Shown piece after piece: positions 11,292-23,599 of a stretch of DNA of 64,000 bases. The notes beneath the pieces were generated by a model that was given only the letters and a program-made list of their open reading frames with translations, was not told where the DNA came from and made no database searches. Each line of letters begins with the position of its first letter. Position 1 is the stretch's first letter. Source of the DNA: Gordionus sp. m RMFG-2023 (Eukaryota; Nematomorpha; Gordioida; Chordodea; Parachordodidae); NCBI RefSeq assembly GCF_954871325.1, contig NC_088776.1, forward strand, positions 30,118,508-30,182,507, written 5' to 3'. A program made the translations under genes and the position numbers.

Positions 11292-12867
11292 TTTTTATTT
11301 ATATAAAATATTTATTTGAATATTTGTAATTAAAAATATTATATCATGTCTTATTTGTTATTTGAATAAATAAAAAAAATCATTTTAATGAAATTTTTAC
11401 AAGGTGAAGGGATACTAATTTTAAAATGACAATTAATTGAAACACAAAATAAAATATTTATATATATAGGATGTAAGGCTTTACCAAAACTTTTGAAATA
11501 GAAAAAAATCAAAATTAATTTTACTTTAGACACATACTTGTTTTAAGTAGGCCTACAAAAAAACAAATTGAATCGAATAATACTATTATTCGTATTCGAT
11601 TCGAAAATACGAATCGAATAATTGGGTTATTAGTATTTGTACGAATAATAAAATCATTATTCGTTTCGATTCGTCGAATATTCGATTCGATTCGAAAATT
11701 TTTCTAAAGCTTATAAAAAAAATATATAATTTTTTGCAAAAAAAATTATAAACAGATATAATGTTTCAAGATGACACTTTTAAGGAAACTAATTTTCATT
11801 AGCATATAACAATTTACAGAAAATAAACGAAATAAAACCTAGTGATTTCATATAACGTTATCCAAACAAATTGGCCAAAAACGTCCGATTTTTAGAATTA
11901 GAAATGCTTATAAAATATATTTAAATTATTTCTTCAATCTAATATTAAAATTTTATTAATTTTTAAAAATGTACAATAATCTCATTTTATAAACATCAAA
12001 ATATAATACACAAAAAATATAATTATAGTATATACGAATTTGATAAACCCTTTGGTTCGGCATGCTATTATTAATATGACCTAAACCTCGCCAATTCGCT
12101 GATAGATGTCCAAACTTTTGTGCCATCTATATAATTGACTGGATTTGCCGTTTTTTAAATATTTTTAAAAGAAATAGAAAGATTTACAAATGCTATATAT
12201 TAAATAGAGTTAGAGTATATAAAGTAAAAAAAATTAATTATCAAATAAGAGGTAAATTATTCATAAATTTTGAAGTATAACTCTTGAAGAAAAAATTCTT
12301 TGGTAAACTATTTTAAAAAATAACTAAATAAAATAAAAACAATTTTGTAAAGATAATACCATAACATAAATTACGGATTTTGTGCATATAAATAAATAAA
12401 AATGTTAATATTTTTTGAAAGAGTAAAATAAAAAACGAAACGAAATAATTTTTTTTCTTCTTTCATCAAGGCAGGGCAGGGGAGGTATAAAAGATAATAT
12501 ATAAAAATTGAAAACCATCTGGGCTTTCTATAAAGGGGGATATATTTGGGAGAATCAAGGAATGATTTGAATTGAAATATATATACGTGAGTTGAATTAT
12601 AAAAGATGAGGTACAAAAAAGGTATATGCGCAAGAATTTACAATTTATTATAATTATATTGAGATGAATTGTAAAATCAGATACAAAGAGGTATTTGAAA
12701 TTTGCGTAAAAGTTTAATATATTGGGATGAATGTTTAAAGAAGTATGAGTTGAATTTTAAAAGGAGAGATACTAAAGAGAATATAGGATAATTAATTTGA
12801 TGTTAATATTGAACTATTTCCCTAAGTTTAAAATAAAGATTCATAATTACAATTGCATTTCGCGACT
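11292..12867. other. Foldback core, non-coding remainder
   Basis: No gene is seen. Two repeats are recognisable. At 11,560-11,705 there are inverted 'cgaatcgaataat' / 'attattcgtttcgattcg' motifs, similar to 52,480-52,560 and typical of eroded transposon ends. At about 12,440-12,545 a fragment matches the right outer arm of the foldback itself (15,875-15,965; 'aaccatctgggctttctata'). Confidence 0.5.
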
Positions 12868-13639
12868 CGAGTTGGTAGAGTAAAATTAAAATATATAAAA
12901 TATTTTCAGAATAAAAAAAACTGAATTGACCCATTTTAATTAGTTGGGTCTAGAATTTAACAACCCATAATTATATAAGAAACATGGATAGGGTATAGAC
13001 CTAAATATATATTTTCTAGCGGGCCTAGGCCGGGTTTGGGTTCTTTGGAAATTTTATGCAATATGACTTGGGCCGGGCTTGGGCTTAATTTTTTTATTCA
13101 AATTTAGCTTATTTTAAGGATATATAATATGACAAATATATCATATCATTCTGATTTTATTGGTGGTTTTTATGACATTTCCTAGACATCTTGGGAAAGT
13201 GTTAATTTTGTTTTACTTTTATTTTTAAAATCGCAACTTGCTATTTTATATCGTTGTAAATAGTAAAAGCATGACTTTTACTTAATATTAAAAATCGCTA
13301 AAATTATAGGGATTAGAAGGCACTCTTTTTTTAATATTTTGCAATCTAATAATAAAGCCATCAAAAATTTTAGAAACATGCTGTGTCAATATTTATTTTT
13401 TTTAAAAAAATTAGATTGGGGACGCTAATGTTTTTAAAATTATATGAGGTAGCACCGTTCTGACAACAAACCTGGTTAACAATACATATATTTTCAATGA
13501 TTTTGAAATAATCCCTAATTGTCAAATTTCTATGTTTTTGTTTTATCCTTGTTTAAATTTTATAAAAGTTTAAAAATATTACATATGATAATTGTCAGTT
13601 TTCTATATTATATCTAACAAGGTTCAAAAAAGTTTTATA

Positions 13640-15610
13640 ATAACATTATGACAATTGTTACATTTCTATGGTCAATCTTTATTTGAATTTGAATTTTACA
13701 TCTTAGTAATATAAATTTTAACCTATTTGCGTCAAAAAAAATCAAAAAAGTTAAATTATAACGATTATGACAATTGTCATTTAAATTTTAATTTTATATC
13801 TTAATAATAAAAATTTTAACCTGTTTACTTAAAAAAAATCAAAAAGGTTAGGTAATAACGATTAAGACAATTGTCACTTTTCTATGGTAGGGGAGAAGAC
13901 CGGAGTTATATTGTCCATAAAAAATTGAAGTGCTATAAAAATAGACGAAGCAATTTTTCCAAAAGGTTTAAACGTAGTTTTATTATTTACATATATCTCT
14001 ACGGTAGAAAATAATATTTAAGAAAAAAGTCTTTTAGTTTTTAATTAATATGAAATAAAAAAATGAAAAAAGAATTATGAAAAACACCCGAGGTACCTAT
14101 TATCCTTTCGCTTTGCATGTCATAGCCTTTGTTTATTTGTAGATTTTTAAAACAAAATTTATATAAAAATATTAATTCTAATTAAATAATTAGAAATAAA
14201 TTGTCAAATATGTTAAATTTATTAGGTTCATCTATATTATATATATTACCCGGAAGAACTTATTATCACTTAAAACTGTCATATAATTTATAAAAAATAA
14301 GTCAATCATCTTCATAATGTCATTCGTGGCCCAAGAAAAACTAGCGGCTTTTAATGTTTTTATAAATTTAGTTGATTATTTTTTATTCAAAATAATCCCT
14401 GCTTAAAAATGGCTAATAGGTACCCCGACAAAACCTGCCCCCTGTCTTCACAATTAATTAAAATTTAATTTGATATTAAATTACCACAAATATTGTCAAT
14501 ATTTTTATAAATGATAGAATGGAGATTTTTTTATCATTTAGAATTAATATTAAGTCTGAAATATTTTTATAAAAAAAGTTATTAGTGAAAATGTAAAATT
14601 TTAAAAAGTTACTTTGGGTGTGTTAAAATTTAAATTTGCATTTAAAATTTTTCATGAGCAATTTTGTCCGAAACATTTTTAGACCTACTTAAGCACCTTA
14701 TTAAAATACATATTTGGTTTAAATTTCAAATCTCCAAGTTTATTCATTTTTAAATTATTTGAGAATAAAATACCTACCCCGGGAACACACTATCCCTGGT
14801 CTCCCCTACATCTTTATTGGAATTCTATTTTGCATCTTCTTATTATAAATTTTAACCTATTATCGCCAAAATAAAATCAAAAAAGTTAAATTATAACGAT
14901 TATGATACTTGCCATTTTTCTATGGTACATCTTTATTAAATTTTAATTTTACATCTAATTTTAACCTATTTGCGTCAAAAAAAAAGTAAAAAAGTTAAAT
15001 AAAAACGAATATAACAATTGTCACTTTTCTATGGTACATCTCTATTTAAATTTAAATTTTACATCTTAATAATAAAAATTTTAACCTGTATGCTTAAAAA
15101 AAAATCAAAAAAGTTAAGTAATAACGAGACAATTGTCACTTTTCTATGGTACATCTTTATTTAAATTTAAATTTTACATCTTAATAATAAAAATTCTAAC
15201 CTGTTTGCGTAAAAAAAAATCAAAAAAATTAAGTAAAACGATTATGACAATTGTCACTTTTCTATGGTACATCTTTATTTAAATTTAAATTTTACATCTT
15301 AATAATAAAAATTTTAACCTGTTTGCGTAAAAAAAACAAAAAGTTAAGTAAAACGATTATGACAATTGTCACTTTTCTATGGTACATCTTTATTTAAATT
15401 TAAATTTTACATCTTAATAATAAAAATTTTAACCTGTATGCTTAAAAAAAAAATCAAAAAAGTTAATTAATATAATAACGATTATGACAATTGTCACTTT
15501 TCTATGGTACATCTTTATTTAAATAAACTATACATCTTAATATTAAAAATTTTAACATGTTTGCGTAAAAAAAATCAAAAAAGTTAAGTAAAACGATTAT
15601 GACAATTGTC
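13640..15610 (-). repeat. ~118-bp satellite array, right
   Basis: Units read as the reverse complement of the left array: 'cttttctatggtacatcttt' follows each GACAATTGTCA. The most regular units lie between about 14,990 and 15,610. The stretch 13,640-13,880 is more diverged. The array is interrupted at 13,890-14,806. Confidence 0.8.
13890..14806. mobile_element. TA-flanked MITE inside the satellite array
   Basis: The element begins GGGGAGAAGACCGG and ends CCTGGTCTCCCC, with TA at 13,888-13,889 and 14,807-14,808. The satellite unit itself ('tctatggtacatctttatt') supplies the empty site, since the array resumes exactly after the second TA. A TA duplication is the mark of Tc1/mariner-type elements. 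No transposase is seen in its 917 bp, so it would have moved on enzymes from elsewhere. Confidence 0.8.
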
Positions 15611-16254
15611 AATTTTTTGTGTTACAAATTACAATACATCTTCATTGAAATTTTAACTTAAATTTTTTTTACAATATAAATTTTTACCCATTTATGTAAA
15701 AATAACGATTAGAAAAATTATCGCTTTTTTGAATTTAACATTTTATTAATAATATAAATTTAATTTTTACCCTTCTGTGGTAAAACTTTTTTTATAAAAT
15801 ACGATTATGAAAATTGTCGGTGCATCTTTATTGAATTTATATTTTAATTTAACATGCTTAAAAAATAAATAATATTTTTTTCCTTCAACAAGGCAGGAGG
15901 AGAGGTATAAAGAAATATTATATTAATAAAATTGAAAAACATCTGGGCTTTTAATAAAGGGGTAAAAAAAATAAATATCATGAAGATCTTTGAAGATCGT
16001 TACACAAAATTTTTAAAAAATTCAAATTTTTTTATAAATAAAAGATCTTCAAATTTTACGATCTGAGCAAATGTACAACTCTAAATAGTATTAAGAAATC
16101 AGCCAGTTTTAATATTATTGCAATAAAATATATATATACAAACAAAAATAGTTTTTAGAATAATTTAAACATTAAGATTTGATTTTAAACCTAATTTTAT
16201 ATCTGTATAAAAAAATTTGTATTCCATAAATATAAGTGTTAAATTTTAATCAGC

Positions 16255-16700
16255 TAAAAATATAATTATATATATACATCTAATAAATAAAATGACGATT
16301 TTAAGAGGCCAAGAGGAAATGATTAATCAGAGTGATAGATAGTGATTGAGATGCTTTGACATAATAGAAAACCTTATTTGTTTGTGATTTGCTTACTTTT
16401 GTCTATTAAAATTTTAAGGCTTGAGATTCCAATAATACAATGTATGAAGAAAATTTGTATACATTTTATTTATTTAAAATTTTCTGCAATAATTATATAC
16501 ACATCTAATAAATAAAATGACGATTTTAAGAAGCCAAAAGGAAATGATTAATCAGAGTGAGTGATTGAGATCCTTTGACGTAATAGAAACCCTTATTTGT
16601 TTGTGATTAGCTTACTTTTGTTTATTAAAATTTTAAGTTAGATTTCAATAATATCATGTATGAAGAAAACTTGTATATATTAAACAAATAAAATTTATAT
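16255..16700 (+). repeat. Tandem duplication of a ~230-bp segment
   Basis: Two copies begin 'catctaataaataaaatgac' (about 16,276 and 16,502). Both continue through 'aggaaatgattaatcagagt' and 'ccttatttgtttgtgatt'. No coding is seen. The segment lies in the right flank of Ginger element 1. Confidence 0.75.
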
Positions 16701-16806
16701 AGGATATTAAGAATTGTATAATAAATAAACTCCCTTAAAAAATTATGTAAAAATAAAAAATCATTTATATAATAAATTTATTTTAAATAAATTTTTACAA
16801 ATCGAA

Positions 16807-17165
16807 AATGGCCGCCAATATTTTTGAAGCTATGAAAAATATATATAATAAAAATTATTTTATAATTTTAATGGCCGCCATTATATTTGAAGCGATGAAG
16901 AATATATATAATAGAAAATATTTTATAATTTTAATGGCCGCCAATATACTTGAAGCGATGATTAAATATATAATAATATGTATTTTAAAATTTTAATGGC
17001 CCCCAATATATTTGAAGCGATGAATAAATATATAATAATAAATATTTTAAAATTTTAATGGCCCCCAATATATTTGAAACTATGAAAAATATATAATGAA
17101 TAGATATTTTACAATTTTAATGGCCGCCGATATATTTGAAGCGATGAAAACATCTCTTAAAAATC
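16807..17165 (+). repeat. ~65-bp minisatellite built on ATGGCCGCCA
   Basis: Six units start ATGGCC(G/C)CCAATAT and continue 'tttgaagcgatgaa' and 'tattttataatttta'. The first units stay open as MAANIFEAMKNIYN repeats, but the frame fails by the third and later units. It sits just inside the right terminus of Ginger element 1, so a subterminal repeat role for the transposon is more likely than a protein. Confidence 0.8.
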
Positions 17166-17390
17166 AATACGGAATTGATTCTACAATACCAAAATATCAC
17201 TACGGTATCTACAATGATAATATCAATACTGTATTGAAACTACAATGGGTATTGATTTCACAATCCTACACCGGCTTGGAATTTTTTTAAATTATATTCG
17301 ACCTGGTATATACAAAAAATTCATTATTTCCTATTTTATCATATTTTTCGGCGAATATTAGCATTTAATAAGCAAGTATATTAGCTAATT

Positions 17391-17580
17391 TTGTTAAACG
17401 GGTCGTTTTGGGCCGATTTTTAAAAACGGCTAACTAAATATTTTCGCCAGAAAAATATTGACTAAGCCTCAAAATTTTGATACTATAATGAGCAAAATTT
17501 TCAGGCTTGCATAATATTTTTCTGGATAAAACACTGAGTTAGCCGTTTTTAAATATCGGCTCGAAACGAGCCGTTTAACA
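17391..17580. mobile_element. hAT MITE with GTTAAACGG ends
   Basis: Inverted ends are 'tgttaaacgggtcgttttgg' and its partner 'cgaaacgagccgtttaacaa'. The same element occurs at 28,870-29,125 and at 33,836-34,011. Here and at 28.9 kb it is part of the larger hAT-like composite, so it was inserted before the composite spread. Confidence 0.75.
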
Positions 17581-18114
17581 ACACTAATATTTTATTTTTT
17601 TTATTCTAAACAGATATTTAGTATATTACAAATTGATACTATAAAAAATTTGTGTAAATAATATTTTGAGAATATACTATGTATTTATAAAAAAAATAAA
17701 ATGATATTTTAATTAATGAAAATATAACATATATTATATATTATATAATAATGTATTCAATCCTTTGCGTATTTATTCCATGGCAGGAAAACTATAATTT
17801 TATTATGTAATAGATACTGTAACGTTTTAAATAAACTCCCGATTTAAATAGATTCTAATTTAGTGATATTGGCATTTATGACTGACATGTTAAGATTTAA
17901 CCTTATTTTTTTTAGTGATATTGACATATTTGATTGAAGTTGGAGTTCGTTTAAATCAGAATTATGAAGAATCTATCAAGATCAATTGTAAATATTGCTG
18001 GCCTACAAATTTTGCAAAGTAGTAAATAATATATCCTTCTAATATCTTAATTTAATTAATTTTAAAGTAAATTATTTATATATATTTGATAGCATTATAA
18101 CAACGATTAACTTA

Positions 18115-19130
18115 TAAACTGGCATAAAAACCTATTATTCTACCAATACTCAACTTTGCAAAGTAAATGATTGTAAATTTTTCTAATAATAAATTTTAGC
18201 AATTTTAATAGAATATTTATTTATTTTGATACCTACTAATTTTTTATTTCAATTAAGCTATTTAAATCTTTGCTTAAAAAAATATGGCAAATTTACAATA
18301 AATTAAATTTTTGGATATGATCTTGGGCCTGATAATTTTTCATTCCAATTAAGTTTATTTAAATCTTTGCTAACTTAAAAAATATTGCAAATTTTTTCTA
18401 TATGATAAATTTCAGTATTGCAAATAAAATGATTGCCTAAATACACTGAAATATTCTTTATTTTATTGTAATTAGGTTTATTTAAATCTTTGCTAACTTA
18501 AAAAAATATTGTAAATTTACAATAAATTAAATTTTTGGATATGGTCTTAGCATGATAATTTTTCATTCCAATTAAGCTTATTTAAATCTATGCTGGCATA
18601 AAAACCAATTATTCTACCAATACTCAACTTTGCAAAGTAAATGATTATTTTTCTAATAATAAATTTTAGCAATTTTAATAGAATATTTATTTATTTTGAT
18701 ACCTACTAATTTTTTATTTCAATTAAGCTATTTAAATCTTGGCTAACTTAAAAAAATATTTCAAATTTACAATAAATTAAATTTTTGGATATGATTTTGG
18801 GCCTGATAATTATTCATTCCAATTAAGTTTATTTAAATCTTTGCTAACTTAAAAAATATTGCAAATATTTTTATATGATAAATTTCAGTATTGCAAACAA
18901 AATGATTCTAAATACACTGAAATATTCTTTATTTACATTGAATAATATATTGTATTTAAGTTTATTTAAATCTTTGCTAATTTAAAAAAATATTACGAAT
19001 TTTTTCTATAAGATAAATTTCAGTTTGCAAACAAAATGATTGCCTAAATACACTGAAATATTCTTTATTTTCATTGAATACTATAAACTAAATTTTTGGA
19101 TATGGACTTGGGCCATTTATTATATATATT
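18115..19130 (+). repeat. Large-unit tandem repeats in Ginger 2 leader
   Basis: A unit of about 470 bp starting 'taaactggcataaaaacc' recurs at about 18,116 and 18,590. Shorter repeats of 'tttaaatctttgctaactta' with 'aaatttttggatatg' recur throughout. No reading frame is supported. They precede the first coding part of the integrase relic, like the exon-derived repeats of Ginger 1. Confidence 0.7.
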
Positions 19131-20883
19131 ATTTTTTTATTCATTTCAAAAGTTATTTTTGATACCAAAATTATCCTTTGTTTCCCTAATCAAATGACGA
19201 AAGACGATAAATCAAGTAAATAAATTTTGTTTAGTATATTTCTATTCATTTTAATAGAATTCGATGAGATACAGGATTATATCCTTTACCAAAAATATCT
19301 ATCATCTATGTCTTCCAATAAAGGCTTAAGACAAAATCTGCGAGTTCAGGTCTCAAGATATAAAATTTGTAAGGGTAAAATGCATCACCATTCTCATAAT
19401 GGTGAAGTTGTTTTGGACCTTGACCGAAGAATTCAACTTCTTCAAATGGTTCAAAGTGAATGTGATACTAATGTGTCAGCATAATCTCTTGCTGCCTATT
19501 TTGGTATCACCAAGACTTACAGAAAATTGGCTGATAGTTAAAATATATAAAAATTATAATATTATATGATCAATAATATTTTTTTAAATATAATACACAA
19601 TAAATTGTTTCACCATTTTTATAATAGTGAAACAATTTTAGATTGTAACAGAAGAGTTTAACTTCTTTAAAAAGTTATAGTGGAGTGGATGTGATACTAA
19701 TAAGGCAAAATCTTTAGCTGACCATTTTGGTATTACCAAGACTCACAGCAACTTTACTAGTAGGTAAAATATTTCTGCATAATAAATCTATTTATTATAT
19801 CATGTATTATATTTTTAGCTTCTGGTGGCCAAATATCAAATAGGATGTGGTTAATTTTGTAAAATGTTGTGATAATAGCCAGCGTAGCAACACAAGATTT
19901 GACAAAACTAACAATGAGTTGCATTCAATTCCTATTCCAACAAAGGTATTAAAGTTGATTACATAATAAATCCATAATTAGAAAATTTTTATAGTTTGGT
20001 CATTATAATTGTTTCTAATTTTTGTTTATGTATTTTATATTTTTCATTTGTAGCCTTATTAATGATCTGTCTATTATAGCTTATATGTATATGGCACTTG
20101 TTTTTATTAGTTATCTTAGTTTCATATATTGAACCATTTAAATTTTATTTTAGTTTCTTTAAGGTTAATATAACAGTCCAAAATAAAAATATAATTTGCA
20201 TATAATCTAATAATTAAAACTTATAATCTGAAAATATAATAAATAAAATTAATATAGTCCCCTTCAATCTCAGGTAAAATTTGATATATATATCATAATT
20301 TCATTTTTTAGCTAATTATTATTATGTTTTTTTTCAGCTGCAATCATAAATAATGGTAAGCAGCTTTACTTTATTACATGACACCTAACCTCCTAATGGA
20401 GTATATAATATAACAACAATTTTATTTTATAAAAGGTATGGACACAAATAGGTGTTGATTTAAGTGCTTTGCCTGAAAGTGAGGATGGCTATAAATACAT
20501 TGCTGTAGCAGTTGATTATTTCAGCAAATATATTGTAGCCATGCCTTTAATAGATAAAACAGCAAAATCGGTATCGCGCTTCCTTTACTCCTTACTATGC
20601 ACACGTGGTAGGACAAAAGTATAATAAATTTGTTAATAAAATATTAATATTATATATAGATTCAAATTAATGATCAAGGAAGTGAGTTTGTGAATGAAAT
20701 AAGCAATCATTTTCACAAACTCATAGGGACCATGCAGAGGGTGTCAAGTGCTTATCACCCTCAAGCAAATAGTATGGTTGAAAGAGTGAATAGGACAATC
20801 TAAAATGCACTACTAAAGTGTATTAAGGATGATCAATTAATTTGGACAGATGCCTTGCCTGGCATAATATTTGCCTATAACAC

Positions 20884-21810
20884 GGTAAGCGGAAAATAAT
20901 TCCCCGGAAAAAAAATCCCGGAAAAAAATTCCCGGAAAAAAAATCCCCGGAAATTAATTCCCTGGAAAAAAAATCCCCGGAAAATAAATTCCCGGAAATT
21001 AATTACCCGGAAAAAAAATACCCGGAAAATAATTGCCCGGAAAAAAATTCCCCAGAAAATAATTCCCAGGTAAATAATTCTCCGGAAAAAAAATCCCCGG
21101 AATAAAATTCCCCTGGAAAATAATTCCCCGGAAAAAATTTCCCCACTATACATTGAATTGCTAATGCATTGCTAAACTGCATTGCTAAAAGGCAATCAAT
21201 CATTATCAATTATAAATCAATCAAAAATTTATTACGTATATTTTTTTAATGATAATTTTTTAAACTTTTTTTAAAATATATTTAAATCATTTTTTTATTA
21301 TAAATGAAGAATACTGATTAAATGATATAGTATATAATTTTATTTTTATTTAATATTATTAATAAGATATTTATTTTTCTAGCTTATTAAAACAAATATA
21401 CATTTTATTCAATTTTAAAAATTAACAAATATATATCCGTAAGAGGGCGTTATATGTTTTAATATGTATCATTTTAGGAAACCGGAATGATGATTGGATA
21501 GAATTTTTTTTATATTTGGGTATATATATACATATGAAAAACCTAAAAATTAAAAATTTTTTTTAGGTTTCTTTGATGTTTAATGAGTAGGTTTAGAATA
21601 GTAAAACAATGGAAATTTTTTAAAGTAAATATTGCTGGCGTTATCAAAATCTCTTCATTTTTGTTTTATACGTGTATATTTACGTGCTAAGCATTATTCT
21701 AAAAAATATTTTGAAAATAATTTGATTTGACCGATTGCCGAGCTCAAAACCGATCACTCACTAAATATTTGATTGATCAAATTTGCTATTAAGATAAATT
21801 GAAAAATGTT
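20884..21810 (+). repeat. Left terminal inverted repeat of the MULE
   Basis: The outer ~260 bp is a run of 'aattccccggaaaaaaaatc' variants. It then passes through 'caatgcattgctaaactgca' and 'aaacctaaaaattaaaaat'. It is nearly identical in inverse to 24,590-25,515, pointing to a young insertion. Further inside, 'attgctggcgttat' and 'gattgccgagctcaaaac' recur at about 280-bp spacing (21,632 and 21,915). Confidence 0.85.
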
Positions 21811-22299
21811 GATTTTTGTTTTATGTATCTATAAATACGTATAAAACATAATTCCAAAAAATATTTTAAAAATATCGTGATTTGACCCGAAAACCGACCG
21901 AATGACCAAATACTGCATTGCTGGCGTTATCCATGGAAAAATCTTCATTTTTGTATTATACGCGTATATATATACGTGCTCAGCATTATTATAAAAAATA
22001 TTTTGAAAATAATTTGATTTGACTGATTGCCGAGCTCAAAACCCCACTTACTAAATATTCGATTCATAAAATTTACTAGTAATATGATTCGAAAAATGTT
22101 CATTTTTTGTTTTATATATCTATAATTACGAGTAAAACATATACGAGTCGGTTATCCGCCAAACCACGATATTTTTAAAATATTTTTTGAGATTATGTTT
22201 TATATGTATTTATAGATATATAAAACAAAAATGAACAATTTTCAAATTATATTACTAGTAAATTTGAATCTAGGAAAATAATTCCCCGGAAAAAAAATC

Positions 22300-22930
22300 C
22301 CGTGACCCGGATCTGCTCTGCAGTATTTAATTAAATAGAAATGTTTTTTAAAGTCAAATTTCTTCGAGGATTTGAGATTTTAAATAATAAAACGAAAGTT
22401 AAATAAATCTAGTTCACCTTTACACACTTTCATCAACTTTTAGGTATTTATTGAAAAATTATTTTTACACATTTTAATCATTTTTTTAGAAATATGATAA
22501 AAGACTTTTCACAGTTTACTGACTCTTAAATAGCGCCCCTTTTTGTTTTTACAAGGATAAGCTATTAAATAATATAATTTTATAAATTTTGTGGCTAAAT
22601 AGGAAATTAGCAATTCAATCTGATACCCTCTATTTGATAAATATTATTTTACTGAAGTATTTACCTACTTTAAGAATTTAACTGACTGAATACAAAATCA
22701 CTATAAAACTTGCAAAATTATATTTTTTACTGCCCAATTTTAATTAAATACTGCCAAAAGTAATGAAAAATGCTGACCACTTTAATCAAAATACATCCAG
22801 AGGTGATTATCAGCAGTGAGTATTATATTTTTCTAATCTAACAATTATTATTTTGCTTATGAATTTTTTTCAAAAGTTACAGAAAAGAAATAATTATAAT
22901 TTTATTAAATGATATATAGAATAATAAATT
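22300..22930. other. MULE interior, no gene seen
   Basis: AT-rich sequence between the left repeat block and the transposase stop. Nothing else is recognised. Confidence 0.5.
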
Positions 22931-22933
22931 ATA

Positions 22934-23574
22934 TTATTCAAAAGAAACAATTCTAGAACGTATATGTTCTCCAATTGAAGAGAGAAAATTGGGCAAGTCC
23001 CTTCTCTCTTCTAAATAATCAATGCATAAATTTTTTAAAATAGTTTGTTTCGTTGCATAAATACGATTTTTTTTGGGAGTGTATGTCCCAATATTCCATT
23101 GGACGATTTTTCCCATATCAACCGCTATTTCCATCCTTATTTTTTCGAGTAGTTCCCATATCTTCGGTTTTTTGTTGCCTACAATATGCTTAAATCGGTT
23201 ATTCCATCCTTCACATACATTGTTTGTTCGATTTTCCCCAGCAATCGTAACATTGAACACATTCCATGTTTCTGGTGGGAACAATGGCTCTACTTGCCTT
23301 TGAGAGTTTTTCCCATGTCTCAATTCTCCATTCACATAATTTTTATCAAAATAAAACAATAATTCATTGTTTTCATCCGATACAATGGTTTTTAAATACT
23401 CCATACCTCGTTTGACATCGTGTATAGGTAAGAATGCTAATCCATCGATCATAGCTGCAAATAAGCATAACATTGGATCATTCCGATATGATGATTCTAA
23501 CCCCAATTAATGAATCTTTCTATGAGTTGATTGAGTTAGATGATAAAAACATCCTTGGATGTTGATATCTCTAC
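22934..23574 (-). pseudogene. MULE transposase, C-terminal exon
   Basis: On the - strand a 190-residue open frame ends at 22,934. Coding similarity extends upstream to a plausible acceptor (cttttag before 23,574), through GCFYHLTQSTHRKI, with one in-frame stop just before LGLESSYRND. Typical MULE features are the CFYHL block, FLPIHDVKRGMEYL, LFPPETWNVFNVT and the hallmark RTNNVCEGWNNRFKHIVG, followed by a leucine-rich tail. These form the end of the MULE core and its C-terminal helical region. The N-terminal and first catalytic parts were not found in 23.6-24.6 kb, so this is a partial gene. The enzyme would move MULE ends such as those flanking it. Confidence 0.85.
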
Positions 23575-23599
23575 CTAAAAGTTGAAAAAATATATATTA

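Larger units (their letters stand above)
3469..16064. mobile_element. Foldback element 1 (12.6 kb, long inverted arms with satellite arrays)
   Basis: Left arm 3,469-6,316 is the inverted counterpart of right arm 12,868-16,064. Outer ends match (GATCGTAAAATTTGAAGATC), then 'cctttattaaaagcccagat', 'acctctcctcctgc', the ~118-bp satellite array, then 'ttaatattaagtaaaagtc' and 'taccaac' at the inner ends. GAGCAA lies on both sides (3,463-3,468 and 16,065-16,070) and could be a target duplication. The core (6,317-12,867) holds a BED-finger hAT transposase gene and younger insertions. Whether that hAT gene belongs to the element or arrived later is not settled. The family of the arms is unknown to me. 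No capsid, envelope or polymerase coding is seen. Confidence 0.7.
12868..16064 (-). repeat. Right arm of foldback 1
   Basis: This is the inverted counterpart of 3,469-6,316. Inner end 'gttggtagagtaaaatt' pairs with the left arm's 'tttactataccaac'. The satellite array is in opposite orientation to the left one, and the outer end is 'caaattttacgatct'. It is longer than the left arm mainly because of a 917-bp TA-flanked insertion. Array breakup and inner-arm divergence suggest the arms are old. Confidence 0.75.
846..17270 (+). mobile_element. Ginger-type DNA transposon 1 (nested host of the first foldback)
   Basis: The ends are TGTAGTATTGT (846) and ACAATCCTACA (17,270). The inverted similarity runs inward for about 100 bp through CAATACGGTATTGA-like motifs. 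CCGG lies directly outside on both sides (842-845 and 17,271-17,274), a 4-bp target duplication as known for Ginger elements. An integrase-like remnant lies inside at 1.7-3.1 kb. The right part (3.47-16.06 kb) is a foldback element inserted later, so the original element was only about 3.8 kb. The link between these termini and the integrase is an inference from position. Confidence 0.65.

Noticed and set aside
3469-16064. Polinton/Maverick, because of long inverted ends and the 6-bp GAGCAA on both sides
   Set aside because: No polymerase, ATPase, protease or capsid coding is seen, termini do not start AGT, and the arms are satellite; the hAT gene inside points elsewhere.
20875-21209. Phenylalanine/glycine-rich open frames (MYSGEIFSGELF...) on the - strand, and their mirror at 25,247-25,522
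   Set aside because: They are translations of the GGAAAATTCCCC-type simple repeats in the MULE ends; both frames exist only because the repeat lacks stops.
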